A stretch of 64,000 bases of DNA. Source: Loigolactobacillus binensis (GTDB lineage Bacteria; Bacillota; Bacilli; Lactobacillales; Lactobacillaceae). The stretch lies in assembly GCF_005405165.1 (NCBI RefSeq), contig NZ_BJDN01000005.1, positions 79,151 through 143,150 on the forward strand. Direction: 5' to 3'. The translations under genes and the position numbers were made by a program. The notes under the pieces were generated by a model. That model ran no database searches and was not told the origin of the DNA. It saw only the letters and a list, made by a program, of their open reading frames with translations. Each line of letters starts with the position of its first letter. Within the stretch, counting starts at the first letter, position 1. Below are positions 1 to 10,252 of this stretch, piece after piece.

Positions 1-11
1 GCCGTTAAAAC

Positions 12-1523
<1,512 letters not shown>

Positions 1524-1549
1524 TTAACTTAGATTTTAGTTTACCGACT

Positions 1550-1578
1550 AACTTACCAGAGATAACCGGTAGCGTCAA
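1550..1578 (-). promoter_or_regulatory. Promoter of guaB
   Basis: On the minus strand a TTGACG -35 box (1573-1578) is followed after 17 bases by TAAGTT (1550-1555), about 50 bases before the guaB start. The -35 is strong and the -10 is weak. Activator help from upstream sites is therefore plausible. Confidence 0.55.
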
Positions 1579-1624
1579 GGGTTTTTAATCGTTTTTTCAT
1601 AAACAAAATTTAAGAAACAATATC

Positions 1625-1678
1625 TTATGTTCGTGTTTTCCATATATAATTTAATGACTTTATATTATTGTTCGGATA
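1625..1678 (-). promoter_or_regulatory. Two candidate PurR boxes upstream of guaB
   Basis: The minus strand carries TTATCCGAACAATA (GTTCG on the plus strand at 1670-1674) and ACACGAACATAAG (GTTCG at 1629-1633), 41 bases apart. Both contain the CGAAC core of the PurBox known from Bacillus and Lactococcus. A similar AAACACGAAC occurs before the purine permease at 14048. Assignment to PurR is inference. Confidence 0.4.
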
Positions 1679-1836
1679 AAAAATAATTGTTGAAGTAAAT
1701 TGCGGCCGTTTAACCTGAAAAACGGCGCAGATACCTTAATCAGATTTCATTCTAGCCGCTATTAGTTGAATATTGACTTAACCCAAGCAATTAAATCGTC
1801 CTAGCGGTGCTCAATTTAGTAATACTTAGCAAATAA

Positions 1837-1886
1837 ATAGCACCGCTAAAAGTAACGAAAAAACTACTTTTAGCAGTGCTATTAAA
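1837..1886 (-). terminator. Terminator after the DUF1129 gene
   Basis: A long hairpin with arms AATAGCACTGCTAAAAGTA and TACTTTTAGCGGTGCTATT on the minus strand follows the DUF1129 gene. Its tail is only moderately U-rich. The rest of the 1500-1897 gap holds the guaB promoter and the PurR-like boxes, with no gene. Confidence 0.6.
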
Positions 1887-1897
1887 TTCTTGCGCGC

Positions 1898-2590
1898 TTA
1901 AAAGACAGTGTTTTTAATATTAAAGCGCCGTTTAAGGTAAAGCCGTGCGGCCAACGTAACGGCCCCGATCACAATATAGACTGTTGCCGGTAGATTAGCA
2001 TTCAACGGCCCTGGGATCAGCATCACTAATGTATAGGTCCCAGTCAGCACAATGAAGAAGATCACCCCGTACATGATCAACCGCCAAATTGGTGGTCGTT
2101 TGCTACCACGTACCGCAAATGTTGACTGCATCATCATAATACCGTAGCCGGCAACAACCGCCAGAATCACTTCTGATAGAATACCTGCTTGTCCCGTTTG
2201 AACTTTTGAACGACTGCTAAACAAGAACATCAGGCCGTACATTAGATTGAACACCATGAAAACCATTAATGAGCTATCCATCATCAATAACCATTTATTC
2301 TGCGGTGCATTAGGGTCAGCTTTCGGCCCTTCGATGATCGCCGTGACCCGTTCCGCAACGGTACCATATAGCTGGCGCGCCGTCTGACCTTTTTTCTGGG
2401 CAGCCAACATCTGGGGCACCATATCATCAATAGCCGCTTGCTGTTTTTCCGGCGTTAACTTAGTTTCGGCTAATGCTTTTTTTAAATGGAATAAATAATC
2501 TTGGTTTCTTTTAGTCAATTCTTCAGGCACTCTACTAGTCGGCTTGTGTTGCTGCACACCAGAATTGCGCCCCTGCTTATCCTCACTCAT
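1898..2590 (-). CDS. DUF1129 family membrane protein
   Basis: This 230-residue protein has a hydrophilic N-terminal half (about residues 1-100) rich in Lys and Gln and then four hydrophobic segments (roughly 105-125, 138-155, 170-192 and 198-215). That layout and its place between ychF and guaB match the DUF1129 membrane family of lactobacilli, whose function is unknown. The start has GGAGGGTAAGT upstream. It lies 12 bases after ychF, so the two are probably co-transcribed, ending at the hairpin at 1837-1886. Family is confident; role is not known. Confidence 0.8.
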   Translation of the reverse strand: MSEDKQGRNSGVQQHKPTSRVPEELTKRNQDYLFHLKKALAETKLTPEKQQAAIDDMVPQMLAAQKKGQTARQLYGTVAERVTAIIEGPKADPNAPQNKWLLMMDSSLMVFMVFNLMYGLMFLFSSRSKVQTGQAGILSEVILAVVAGYGIMMMQSTFAVRGSKRPPIWRLIMYGVIFFIVLTGTYTLVMLIPGPLNANLPATVYIVIGAVTLAARLYLKRRFNIKNTVF

Positions 2591-2602
2591 ACTTACCCTC
2601 CA

Positions 2603-3703
2603 TTAAACGTTGAATCTAAATTCAACGATATCGCCATCTTGGATGACATATTCTTTACCTTCTGAGCGCAACCGGCCAGCTTCCTTGACCTTTTGCATGC
2701 TACCATACTGATCTAAGTCCGCAAATGAAACCGTTTCGGCGCGAATAAAGCCCCGTTCAAAATCAGAGTGGATAATACCAGCCGCCTGTGGTGCCTTGAT
2801 GCCACGCTTAAACGTCCATGCTTTTGTTTCTTTACCACCAGCGGTAAAGAAAGTCCCTAATCCTAACAGATGATACGAAGCGCGGATCAAACGATTCAGG
2901 CCTGGCTCTTCAACGCCTTCAGCTTCAAGAAAATCGGCTTTATCCGCATCATCCAATTCGGCAATTTCTTCTTCTGTTTCTGCACAAACAGCAATCGTTT
3001 CAGCGCCTTCTTTAGCAGCATATTCGGTGATCTGCTGAACATAAACTGATTTTTCAGGTTCCGCCATGTCGTCCTCAGCAATATTAGCGACGTATAAAAT
3101 TGGTTTAGCCGTCAAGAGGAACAAGCCCTTAACAATCGGCTGTTCATCTTCATCAAACTCGATCGAACGAACAGAACCACCATTTTCTAGCACCGGTTGA
3201 ATCTTTTGTAAAACTGCTAATTCTGCCAACGCATCCTTATCCCGTGATTTAGCTTCGCGCTCTACCTTTGCCAAACGTTTATTAACGCTTTCTAGATCGG
3301 CCAAGCCTAATTCAAGATTGATGGTCTCAATATCATCTAGTGGGGCAACCTTACCAGTCACATGGGTAATATTATCGTCATCGAAAGCCCGTACCACGTG
3401 TACAATAGCGTCAACGCGGCGAATGTTTTCGAGAAACTTATTGCCTAGACCTTCACCCTTGCTAGCACCCTTAACGATACCGGCAATATCAGTGAATTCA
3501 AAGGTCGTTGGTACGATTTTTTTAGCTGGAATAATTTCGTCGATCCGCGCCAAACGTGCATCCGGCACCTCCACCATCCCAACGTTAGGATCAATAGTGG
3601 CGAAAGGATAGTTCGCCATTTCCGCACCGGCCTTCGTGATTGCGTTAAATAATGTTGATTTGCCGACATTCGGTAAGCCGACAATTCCTGCAGTTAATGC
3701 CAT
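2603..3703 (-). CDS. ychF: Redox-regulated ATPase YchF (Obg-like)
   Basis: YchF/OLA1 proteins are P-loop NTPases that prefer ATP and associate with ribosomes. The 366-residue product begins [17 protein letters not shown], with the Walker A/G1 motif at residues 9-17, followed by [10 protein letters not shown] (G3), the YANIAE equivalent of the G4 motif, a coiled-coil insertion (about 130-165) and a C-terminal TGS-like domain ending [12 protein letters not shown] 12 bases upstream could extend the frame, but the ATG at 3703 matches the conserved N-terminus. DUF951 is just upstream, and the cluster order is typical of lactobacilli. Confidence 0.96.
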   Translation of the reverse strand: MALTAGIVGLPNVGKSTLFNAITKAGAEMANYPFATIDPNVGMVEVPDARLARIDEIIPAKKIVPTTFEFTDIAGIVKGASKGEGLGNKFLENIRRVDAIVHVVRAFDDDNITHVTGKVAPLDDIETINLELGLADLESVNKRLAKVEREAKSRDKDALAELAVLQKIQPVLENGGSVRSIEFDEDEQPIVKGLFLLTAKPILYVANIAEDDMAEPEKSVYVQQITEYAAKEGAETIAVCAETEEEIAELDDADKADFLEAEGVEEPGLNRLIRASYHLLGLGTFFTAGGKETKAWTFKRGIKAPQAAGIIHSDFERGFIRAETVSFADLDQYGSMQKVKEAGRLRSEGKEYVIQDGDIVEFRFNV

Positions 3704-3764
3704 TTTTATTGTCACTCGCTTTCTAGAATTAGCGTGGTGAACGCCATCACGCCTACTATAAATA

Positions 3765-3956
3765 TTATTCGCTATCTGTTGCTTTTTCCAAAACTTTCTT
3801 CATTTTACGGGTAAAATCACGCCGCGACATCATGACAATATGTTGACATTGGGTACATTGAATCTTAATATCTGCGCCCACACGAATAATTTGCCACCGA
3901 TTAGCGCCGCAAGCATGCGGTTTTTTCATTTCAACGATATCATTTAGATCAAACAT
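3765..3956 (-). CDS. DUF951 small zinc-ribbon-like protein
   Basis: The 63-residue protein has the DUF951 signature: MKKPHACGANRW near the N-terminus and IQCTQCQHIVMMSR in the middle. Its three cysteines (one in HACG, two in CTQC) could bind zinc. It has a strong GGGGGAAG ribosome site. It sits between parB and ychF, the standard position for this family in Firmicutes near the origin, where a nucleic-acid role has been guessed but not shown. Family assignment is solid and function unknown. Confidence 0.85.
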   Translation of the reverse strand: MFDLNDIVEMKKPHACGANRWQIIRVGADIKIQCTQCQHIVMMSRRDFTRKMKKVLEKATDSE

Positions 3957-3984
3957 CGTACTTCCCCCTTATGTTCTGAACCAA

Positions 3985-4854
3985 CTAATCCGCACTGATC
4001 CCCAGCAAATCCAAGATCCGGTTCAAATCTTCAGTCGATAAATAGTTGATCTCAATTTGGCCTTTATCACCACGAGCAGTAATATTAACTTTAGTGCCAA
4101 AATGCTGTTGCAACTGCGTCTCGCTGGCCCTTAAGTATGCCGATTTATGAGGCTGCGCCGCTGGCTTAGCTGGCTTGATGGTGTTTAACTGACTCACTAA
4201 CCGTTCGAGTTCCCGCACAGTCAATTGTTCCTTGATCGTTTTTTGCGCCACCGCCGCCATTTTACTTTTATCCTTTAAACCAAGCAAGGTCCGCGCTTGC
4301 CCCATGGACAGCGCGCCGGCTTCAACTAATTGTTTCACCTTAGCCGGTAAAGTCAGTAAACGCAAATAATTAGCGATATAGGGCCGGCTCTTACCTAAGC
4401 GAGCAGCCACTTGCTCTTGCGTCAAATGTAGCTTCTTCATCAGCATATCATAGGCAGCGGCTTCTTCCAATGGATTCAAGTCTTCGCGCTGTAAATTTTC
4501 AAGCACCGCGATCTCCATCATCATCGGTTCATCAACTTCTCGGATCAACGCCGGAATTTCTGTTTTACCAGCCAATTTAGACGCCCGAAAACGCCGTTCA
4601 CCAGCGATCAGTTCGTAGCCATTGATACTTTGACGCACGATCACAGGTTGAAAAACACCATTTTCCTTGATCGAAGCGGCTAACTCTTGCAGCGCCGTTT
4701 CGTCAAATTGCCGGCGTGGTTGGTAGGGGTTAGGCCGAATCTCCTTTAAGGCAAGCGCAGTGACTTGCTCACTGGCTTGCGGCGTGGTGAACTCATTAAA
4801 ATCACTGAATAGCGCGTCCATTCCACGCCCAAGTCCTTTATTTTGCTTACTCAT
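3985..4854 (-). CDS. parB: ParB/Spo0J chromosome-partition protein
   Basis: ParB binds parS sites near the origin, spreads along DNA as a CTP-dependent clamp and works with ParA. The 289 residues show the N-terminal ParB domain with the GERRFRA CTP-binding motif, a helix-turn-helix (EQVAARLGKSRPYIANYLRL) and a C-terminal dimerisation segment after a Lys/Pro/Ala linker. It overlaps the 3' end of parA by 8 bases, so the two are translationally coupled. Noc is a close paralogue, but the parA neighbour favours ParB. Confidence 0.92.
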   Translation of the reverse strand: MSKQNKGLGRGMDALFSDFNEFTTPQASEQVTALALKEIRPNPYQPRRQFDETALQELAASIKENGVFQPVIVRQSINGYELIAGERRFRASKLAGKTEIPALIREVDEPMMMEIAVLENLQREDLNPLEEAAAYDMLMKKLHLTQEQVAARLGKSRPYIANYLRLLTLPAKVKQLVEAGALSMGQARTLLGLKDKSKMAAVAQKTIKEQLTVRELERLVSQLNTIKPAKPAAQPHKSAYLRASETQLQQHFGTKVNITARGDKGQIEINYLSTEDLNRILDLLGISAD

Positions 4855-5611
4855 GAGCAGCTAACACTTCCTTTGCCAATAAATCATAGACTTCCGCGCC
4901 TTTAGAACGGCTATCATAATCGATCACCGGTAGCCCGTGACTAGGCGCTTCGGACAGGCGCACGTTGCGGGGGATGATCGTTTGGTAAACTTGTTGCGGG
5001 AAAAATTTACGTACTTCGGCGACTACTTCCGCGCCTAAATTAGTCCGCGCATCGTACATCGTCAGTAAGACCCCTTCGATCCGTAGCTCAGGGTTAAAGT
5101 GCTTCTGAACCAACTTGATTGTATGCAATAATTGACTTAAGCCCTCTAAGGCATAATATTCACTTTGAACTGGGATCAAAATACTATCACTAGCCGTAAA
5201 GGCATTGATAGTCAAATTACCTAGCGCCGGTGGACAGTCGATCAGAATATAATCATATAGCTTCCGTGCAGGCGCTAAGCTTAACTTTAAGCGCGACTCA
5301 CGGGCCATCAAATTAGTGAGCTCGATTTCAGCACCCGCCAATTGCAGCGTTGCCGGAACGATAGCCAAATTTTGATGTTGCGTTTGCTGAATAGCTTGTA
5401 CTAACGGATATTCATCGATCAATACATTATAAATATCATGGGCAATATGACTTTTTTCAATGCCAACGCCACTTGTGGCGTTTCCCTGCGCATCGGCATC
5501 CACCAACAAAACCCGTGCGCCTAACTCGGCCAGACAGGCACCGAGATTGATCGCAGTGGTTGTTTTACCAACGCCGCCTTTTTGATTTGCGATGGCGATC
5601 ACTTGTGCCAT
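4847..5611 (-). CDS. parA: ParA/Soj chromosome-partition ATPase
   Basis: This deviant Walker ATPase opens MAQVIAIANQKGGVGKTTT, with the KGGVGKTT motif at about residues 10-17. DADAQGNAT and the DCPPALG Walker B region follow, giving the MinD/ParA fold over 254 residues. The ATG at 5611 is chosen because AAAGGA lies 9 bases upstream and homologues start here; the frame is open for 12 more codons. It acts on the nucleoid with ParB in origin segregation and replication control. Confidence 0.95.
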   Translation of the reverse strand: MAQVIAIANQKGGVGKTTTAINLGACLAELGARVLLVDADAQGNATSGVGIEKSHIAHDIYNVLIDEYPLVQAIQQTQHQNLAIVPATLQLAGAEIELTNLMARESRLKLSLAPARKLYDYILIDCPPALGNLTINAFTASDSILIPVQSEYYALEGLSQLLHTIKLVQKHFNPELRIEGVLLTMYDARTNLGAEVVAEVRKFFPQQVYQTIIPRNVRLSEAPSHGLPVIDYDSRSKGAEVYDLLAKEVLAAHE

Positions 5612-5718
5612 AAATTCAGTTCCTTTCACTATAGAAGTTACCAACATCTGTTTTGCAATGGTGCTTAGCTAATCCATTTCGATAAATTCAACCCAAACAA
5701 AAGCTGAAAGAACCCCAA

Positions 5719-6453
5719 TTAATCTGCGGCCACCAGGGGCTCACGATTAGGGATACCGGCACGACGCGGATAACTTTTAGGCGTCTGCCGTTTTTTAGCG
5801 ATCACGATCAAGTGGCGCTGATCACCGGTTTCCGGCAAATTAAACGCAGTGGTCGTGCTTAATTTGCCGCCTAACTTGCTGATCGCATAGTCCGCTTCTG
5901 CTAGCTCGCCATCAGGTAATTGTCCTTTCAAAGCCACAAAATGGCCGCCTTTCTTAACTAGTGGTAGGCAAAGCTCACTGAGCACGTTTAACCGCGCTAC
6001 CGCACGTGCCGTCACTAGATCATACTGCTCCCGGTGTTCGCCTCGTTTACTGCCAAAAGTCTCGGCCCGATCATGGTAAAAGGCCACATTAGCTAAATTT
6101 AATTCTCCTGCCAATTGATTGAGGAAGTTGATCCGCTTATTCAAAGAATCCACAATGGTCACTTGCAATTGCGGAAAAGCAATTTTTAAAGGAATTGATG
6201 GGAATCCGGCACCAGCACCAATATCACAAATACTTAATGCTGTCGTCCGTAACGCCGGTAAATAAAAACTAGGCGTCAATGAATCGTAAAAATGTTTTAA
6301 ATAAACTTCCGGTTCCGCCGTAATATTGGTTAAATTCATCTGCTGATTAACGGTGACCAGCACTTCAAAATAACGGTGAAATTGGGCCATTTGCTGATCA
6401 GATAAGGTGATTCCCTGTTCAGCTAAAGCCGCTTGAAAAGTAGTCGGAGTCAT
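5719..6453 (-). CDS. rsmG: 16S rRNA (guanine-527-N7) methyltransferase RsmG
   Basis: RsmG (GidB) uses S-adenosylmethionine to methylate G527 of 16S rRNA. The 244-residue protein contains the SAM loop [16 protein letters not shown] and the later [11 protein letters not shown] segment of the family. The start at 6453 has AAAGGA 8 bases upstream and gives the conserved [10 protein letters not shown] opening, so an ATG eight codons earlier is less likely. It leads the partition gene cluster, as usual in Firmicutes. A parS-like inverted pair of half-sites lies just upstream. Confidence 0.95.
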   Translation of the reverse strand: MTPTTFQAALAEQGITLSDQQMAQFHRYFEVLVTVNQQMNLTNITAEPEVYLKHFYDSLTPSFYLPALRTTALSICDIGAGAGFPSIPLKIAFPQLQVTIVDSLNKRINFLNQLAGELNLANVAFYHDRAETFGSKRGEHREQYDLVTARAVARLNVLSELCLPLVKKGGHFVALKGQLPDGELAEADYAISKLGGKLSTTTAFNLPETGDQRHLIVIAKKRQTPKSYPRRAGIPNREPLVAAD

Positions 6454-6485
6454 GGCTGCCGTCCTTTCGCTTGACATCAGTTTTC

Positions 6486-6505
6486 GTGAAACACGAATGT
6501 TTCAC
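6486..6505. promoter_or_regulatory. Permuted parS-like inverted repeat
   Basis: GTGAAACA (6486-6493) and TGTTTCAC (6498-6505) form a perfect inverted repeat with a 4-base spacer just upstream of rsmG. The canonical parS is TGTTTCACGTGAAACA, so the same half-sites are present in swapped order. Whether ParB binds it is unknown. Confidence 0.4.
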
Positions 6506-6586
6506 ACACCTATTAACTGTACCGAAAATCACTGCCAAATGCAAGTCGTGCTTGCCAAAAATGCGGCGTTAACTTTAAGATCCGCT

Positions 6587-7009
6587 CTAAAGCATATGGG
6601 TCGCCTGTAAAGTAACGTTTGGCGGCTGGGAAGCGGTGTTAATTTTAACGATTTTAAACCCTAAATGAGCGTAGAAGGCCAGTGCCGCCGTATTACCTTG
6701 AACACATTTTAATTGTAGTGGTTGCTGATATTTGCGCTGCAACTGTTGTAAGAGGGCCCGGCCGACACCATGGCTCTGCCAAACAGGAGCAACGATCAAT
6801 AGATGAACAAAATTAGCCGGTCGATAGAAAGCCGCGAAACCACAAATTTGTTGGTCGATCGTGGCCACCAATAATCGTTCTCCCTGTGTTTCTCGCCGTA
6901 GATCTGCCAATTGCGGTGTCGGCACCCAAGTAAAGGTGGTTTGCCGCACAAGTAAATAAATTCGTGCTAACTGTGGCAAGTCAGCCTTAGTCGCCCAACG
7001 AATCTCCAT
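6587..7009 (-). CDS. GNAT family N-acetyltransferase
   Basis: The 140-residue protein matches the GNAT fold. MEIRWATKADLPQLARIY starts the first strand-helix unit, and the acetyl-CoA binding segment is VWQSHGVGRALLQQL (Q/RxxGxG/A form) near residue 80. The NTAALAFYAHLGFK segment follows near 105-118. The substrate cannot be told from sequence. GGGAGG precedes the ATG. It is a single gene between rsmG and the aquaporin gene, both on the same strand. Confidence 0.85.
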   Translation of the reverse strand: MEIRWATKADLPQLARIYLLVRQTTFTWVPTPQLADLRRETQGERLLVATIDQQICGFAAFYRPANFVHLLIVAPVWQSHGVGRALLQQLQRKYQQPLQLKCVQGNTAALAFYAHLGFKIVKINTASQPPNVTLQATHML

Positions 7010-7044
7010 CGCTTATTCCTCCCTAATTTGAATCCAGCATGATA

Positions 7045-7082
7045 CAAAAAAAGAAACTGTAACATAAGCAAGTTATGTTACG
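7045..7082 (-). terminator. Terminator of the aquaporin gene
   Basis: GTAACATAA/TTATGTTAC arms with a 5-base loop are followed on the minus strand by a U-rich tail (CTTTTTTTG). It lies between the aquaporin and GNAT genes and fits an intrinsic terminator for the aquaporin transcript. Confidence 0.8.
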
Positions 7083-7148
7083 GCTCCTTCTTCCAAACAT
7101 TATCGGTAATCTTATTTTACACCTACACAACCGGTTAAATGAATCAAA

Positions 7149-7865
7149 TTAGCTGATCCCGAAAAAGGCGTGCATAAACAAAGCTGCACAGGCAGCCCCA
7201 ACAAAGGGTGCGATTCCAGGCACAATGATCCCATATTGCCAGTCACTATTAGCCTTGTTTTTAATCGGCAAAATAGCGTGGGCAATCCGCGGCCCCATGT
7301 CCCGGGCCAAATTCATAGCGAAACCAGTTGGTCCACCTAAGCCCATCCCAATGGCCCAAACTAGCAAACCGACACCGATCGGCACGATCCCTGGCGTTTT
7401 AATTTCTGAAATAGCTAAAATACCGGAGATAAATAAGAAGGTGTCAAAGAATTCGACGAAAAAGTTACGGGGCAAATTGCGTACAGCAGGTGCCGTCGAA
7501 AATAAATTACGAATGGTGATCGGTGAAATTTCATTTTCTGAAGCTTTGAAGTGATCAGCGTACATGATCCAAACGATCACAGCACCAACGATCCCACCTA
7601 GTACTTCGGCAACTGAATACGGAATAAATAATGCCCAGCTAAGGTTGCCCAGCAAGCATTGCGCTAATACCATAGCCGGATTGATGCACACGTCGCCAAA
7701 AATAAACAAGGCGATCGTGATCCCGAAACCCCAAGTTGTGATCGCAAAAATATGGCCAGAACCGCGATATTTAGTGCCTTTCAAAACCTCACTACAATGA
7801 ACGCCAACACCAAAGATGATCATCAGCGCCGTGCCCATGAACTCTGCTAATAAATGATGAACCAA
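7149..7865 (-). CDS. Aquaporin / glycerol-facilitator family channel
   Basis: This 238-residue MIP-family channel moves small neutral solutes such as glycerol or water across the membrane. Hydrophobic segments match the six-helix fold. The first half-helix has a regular NPA motif (CINPAMVLAQ, near residue 63). The second reads NLARDMGPR instead of NPARDLGPR, so the second NPA is NLA. The retained Asp and Arg after it fit the glyceroporin subgroup. GAGGAAAAG precedes the start and the terminator at 7045-7082 ends it. Substrate is not certain. Confidence 0.88.
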   Translation of the reverse strand: MVHHLLAEFMGTALMIIFGVGVHCSEVLKGTKYRGSGHIFAITTWGFGITIALFIFGDVCINPAMVLAQCLLGNLSWALFIPYSVAEVLGGIVGAVIVWIMYADHFKASENEISPITIRNLFSTAPAVRNLPRNFFVEFFDTFLFISGILAISEIKTPGIVPIGVGLLVWAIGMGLGGPTGFAMNLARDMGPRIAHAILPIKNKANSDWQYGIIVPGIAPFVGAACAALFMHAFFGIS

Positions 7866-7971
7866 AACTTTTCCTCCTGAATTTTGACGGTATCGCTTAA
7901 TTACACTTAAAAGTTGACCGTGTCATTTTTGGTGGCTGTTTCAGGCTCTTAGGCAACAAAAAAGCAGTCGT

Positions 7972-7996
7972 GATTGCGACTGTCCACTTCGCCGGT
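7972..7996 (-). terminator. Terminator of a short transcript
   Basis: On the minus strand CAGTCG-CAATCA-CGACTG is followed by CTTTTTTG. It closes a short transcription unit that would cover the small open frame at 7996-8058. Confidence 0.6.
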
Positions 7997-8058
7997 TATT
8001 TTATGTATAAATTCAAAAGCTTAACAAGCCAGATATAGCGCTGTTTACCTTCTTGCAT
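7996..8058 (-). CDS. Possible 20-residue peptide upstream of the aquaporin gene
   Basis: A short frame starts at ATG 8058 with AGGTGG upstream, reads MQEGKQRYIW and then a Leu/Lys-rich end, and stops directly before a strong terminator at 7972-7996. A promoter-like stretch lies about 50 bases further upstream. It could be a small peptide gene, a leader, or part of a small RNA. Nothing in the sequence decides this. The rest of the 7866-8171 gap shows only this unit and the dehydrogenase terminator. Confidence 0.3.
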   Translation of the reverse strand: MQEGKQRYIWLVKLLNLYIK

Positions 8059-8124
8059 GAAAACCACCTGAATAACCATACCATAATTCAATCTGAGTTA
8101 ACAGATAATTTCACATTCCACTAA

Positions 8125-8152
8125 AAAACAGCCACCAATAATTGGTGACTGC
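8125..8152 (-). terminator. Terminator of the GlcD-like dehydrogenase gene
   Basis: The minus strand reads CAGTCACCAAT-TATTGGTGGCTG followed by TTTTTTAG, a compact intrinsic terminator directly after the gene ending at 8172. Confidence 0.8.
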
Positions 8153-8171
8153 CGCTTAAACTACCTTGTGA

Positions 8172-9566
8172 TCAATTAATTTTGCGTCCCGGATTCAATA
8201 AGTTAAAGGGATCGAGCAAGGCCTTGATCTGATGTTGTAATTGATCAACACCCTCACCTAACTCTTCATTGTTCCATTGATTCTTTAATAAACCGACTGC
8301 ATGTTCACCAGAGATCGTTCCGCCTAGACGTAAGGCTTCACGGAACATTAATTGTAGGGCTTGGGTGACTTTCTGGGGGACTTCTGTTTGTTCCTTAGGC
8401 CAGATCAAGGTTGGGTGAACGTTCCCATCACCAGCATGGCCAGCAGTATAGATCTCCACATCTAATTCTTGGGCAAGCTTAGCAATATAATCCATCATAG
8501 CCGCTAATTTAGATAATGGCACCGCCATATCTTCCATAACGTGATTACCGTTAGCAAAGACTGCTGGTAACATATCTTGCCGTAATTTCAAAATTGCAGC
8601 TTGTTCATCGGGATCACTGGTCACACTTAAATGCTGCGCCGCAAAATGAGCCAAAATTTCTTTGACCCGGTTAAGTGCCACATCGCCACCAACATCTAAT
8701 CTTAAGATCAGTAAGGCACTGCTACCTTGGGCATAATGCGTTCCCTCATAACGATCCAAAGCTGCAACTGTTGCACTATCTAAGGCTTCTAACATTGCTG
8801 GATAAACACCAGAAGCGCGGATCTCAGTGACTGCCGCAGCTAAAGTTTTCATATCTGGGAAAAACGCCATTCCGGTAACCGGCTGCCCCAGCGGAATTGG
8901 CATTAATTTGACGGTTATTTCGGTAATGATCCCTAAAGTCCCTTCAGAACCAACGAATAATTGGGTTAAATTATAACCGAAAGCCTGTTTCAACGTCCGG
9001 TGCCCTAAGGACAGTTCACGGCCATCAGCCAGCACCACTTTAACCCCTAGCACATTATCACGGGTGGCACCATACTTAACAGTACTCATTCCGCCAGCAT
9101 TTGTAGCCACATTCCCGCCAATAGCAGACAACGGTTTAGAACCTGGATCAGGTGCGTAGAACATACCAACTTTACGGGCCATATTATCTAAGTCCTGATT
9201 GATCACGCCAGGTTGAACCACTGCTACCTGATCAGCCCGGCTAACATCAATAATTTTATTCATCCGGCGCGTGGAAAGCATTAAGCCGTGGTCAATACCG
9301 TCAGAACCAGCCACAGTGCTAGTTGCGGCAGCCTGCGGAATCACAGGTAAGTGGAATTTACGTGCTGTGCGTAAAACACCTTGAATATCTGCCACATCGG
9401 CAACTTCAATATAAGCTAACAGTTGTCCGGCACCCGTTCCCATACCATATTTACCGGATTGATGCTTTGCTAGTTCGCTTGGTTCAAAAATAACGTCAGC
9501 ATTCGGGGTCTGTTCACGTAAATAATCAATAATTTCTGTATCATCATAAGCCGGGAAAAACGCCAT
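8172..9566 (-). CDS. FAD-binding 2-hydroxyacid dehydrogenase (GlcD/D-lactate dehydrogenase type)
   Basis: The 464-residue flavoprotein has the GlcD layout: an N-terminal PCMH-type FAD domain (about 40-220) with PDPGSKPLSAIGGNVATNAGG, and a C-terminal FAD-oxidase domain with TAGHAGDGNVHPTL and the GGTISGEHAVGLLK end. Such enzymes oxidise D-lactate, glycolate or similar acids and pass electrons to quinone or another acceptor. No iron-sulphur partner is adjacent, so the acceptor is unclear. AAAGGGAG precedes the ATG. The name glcD is avoided because the substrate is not known. Confidence 0.88.
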   Translation of the reverse strand: MAFFPAYDDTEIIDYLREQTPNADVIFEPSELAKHQSGKYGMGTGAGQLLAYIEVADVADIQGVLRTARKFHLPVIPQAAATSTVAGSDGIDHGLMLSTRRMNKIIDVSRADQVAVVQPGVINQDLDNMARKVGMFYAPDPGSKPLSAIGGNVATNAGGMSTVKYGATRDNVLGVKVVLADGRELSLGHRTLKQAFGYNLTQLFVGSEGTLGIITEITVKLMPIPLGQPVTGMAFFPDMKTLAAAVTEIRASGVYPAMLEALDSATVAALDRYEGTHYAQGSSALLILRLDVGGDVALNRVKEILAHFAAQHLSVTSDPDEQAAILKLRQDMLPAVFANGNHVMEDMAVPLSKLAAMMDYIAKLAQELDVEIYTAGHAGDGNVHPTLIWPKEQTEVPQKVTQALQLMFREALRLGGTISGEHAVGLLKNQWNNEELGEGVDQLQHQIKALLDPFNLLNPGRKIN

Positions 9567-9890
9567 GTTTAAAACTCCCTTTCAAAATAAAATAATGTTC
9601 TGATACTCAGATTATAACGATGACTAAAAGTAAGCGCAATTAATTCGCCTTGCCTAAACAATTGACTGAGCCATGCAACTAAACCAATGATTAGCTGGTG
9701 GCTTTAGCTTCACACACCTGCGGCCGACAACGATCTCTAAATTCTTGGGCTACATTTTAAGCTGGGATCTAAGGCGATGCTTGGTCAGCGTTTTTCAATT
9801 GCTTTAACCTGTGGCGGTAGCAGAGAAAAACTTGACCGCGTATCGGCCAAAGCTCATACTTAAATTAGACACGTATAGGGGATGATTTTG
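9567..9890. other. Gene-free gap between the dehydrogenase and a small protein
   Basis: The stretch has no convincing gene. The only longer frame in it (minus strand 9804-10001) overlaps the real small gene at 9891 and has no ribosome site. It should hold the divergent promoters for both neighbours. Confidence 0.5.
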
Positions 9891-10127
9891 ATGAATACAA
9901 ACACAAATAACGCGATCCATCGCGGCTGGAACAAACGGATCGTTACCGGTAAAACCTTGGCCGAATGCGACGAAAAATTGGTCAACTACCTTAATCAACA
10001 AGACTACGGTACTGGCGAATTCGTGGTTTTACATGAAGACGACGGCAGTAATATCAATACCGGTTATAAATTACCTAACGCCGATGTTTGCTACATCAGT
10101 TTCATGATCTATTCGGGACGATTATAA
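9891..10127 (+). CDS. Hypothetical 78-residue protein
   Basis: I do not recognise the family. The product is soluble and acidic with GWNKRIVTGKTLAECDEKL near residues 12-30 and VVLHEDDGSNINTGYKLP in the second half. It has no membrane segment or signal. The ATG at 9891 is preferred over one at 9882 because AGGGG ends 9 bases before it. It forms a single-gene unit with a weak terminator at 10131-10163. The codon pattern fits a real gene. Confidence 0.6.
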   Translation: MNTNTNNAIHRGWNKRIVTGKTLAECDEKLVNYLNQQDYGTGEFVVLHEDDGSNINTGYKLPNADVCYISFMIYSGRL

Positions 10128-10130
10128 ACG

Positions 10131-10163
10131 AAAGACGCACGGCTACTGGCTGGGCGTTTTTTT
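10131..10163 (+). terminator. Terminator after the 78-residue protein gene
   Basis: An imperfect GC-rich hairpin (GACGC...GGGCG, with inner GC/GGC pairs) is followed by TTTTTTT. It fits an intrinsic terminator. Confidence 0.6.
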
Positions 10164-10252
10164 GCATCATTTTAGCACTTTACGAACTACCCGCGGTGGT
10201 ATAATTAACATCATTATCCACCAATAATTGTGATAAGAAGGGAACGATTGCT

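Noticed and set aside
9804..10001. 65-codon minus-strand frame
   Set aside because: It overlaps the well-supported plus-strand gene at 9891 and has no start signal.
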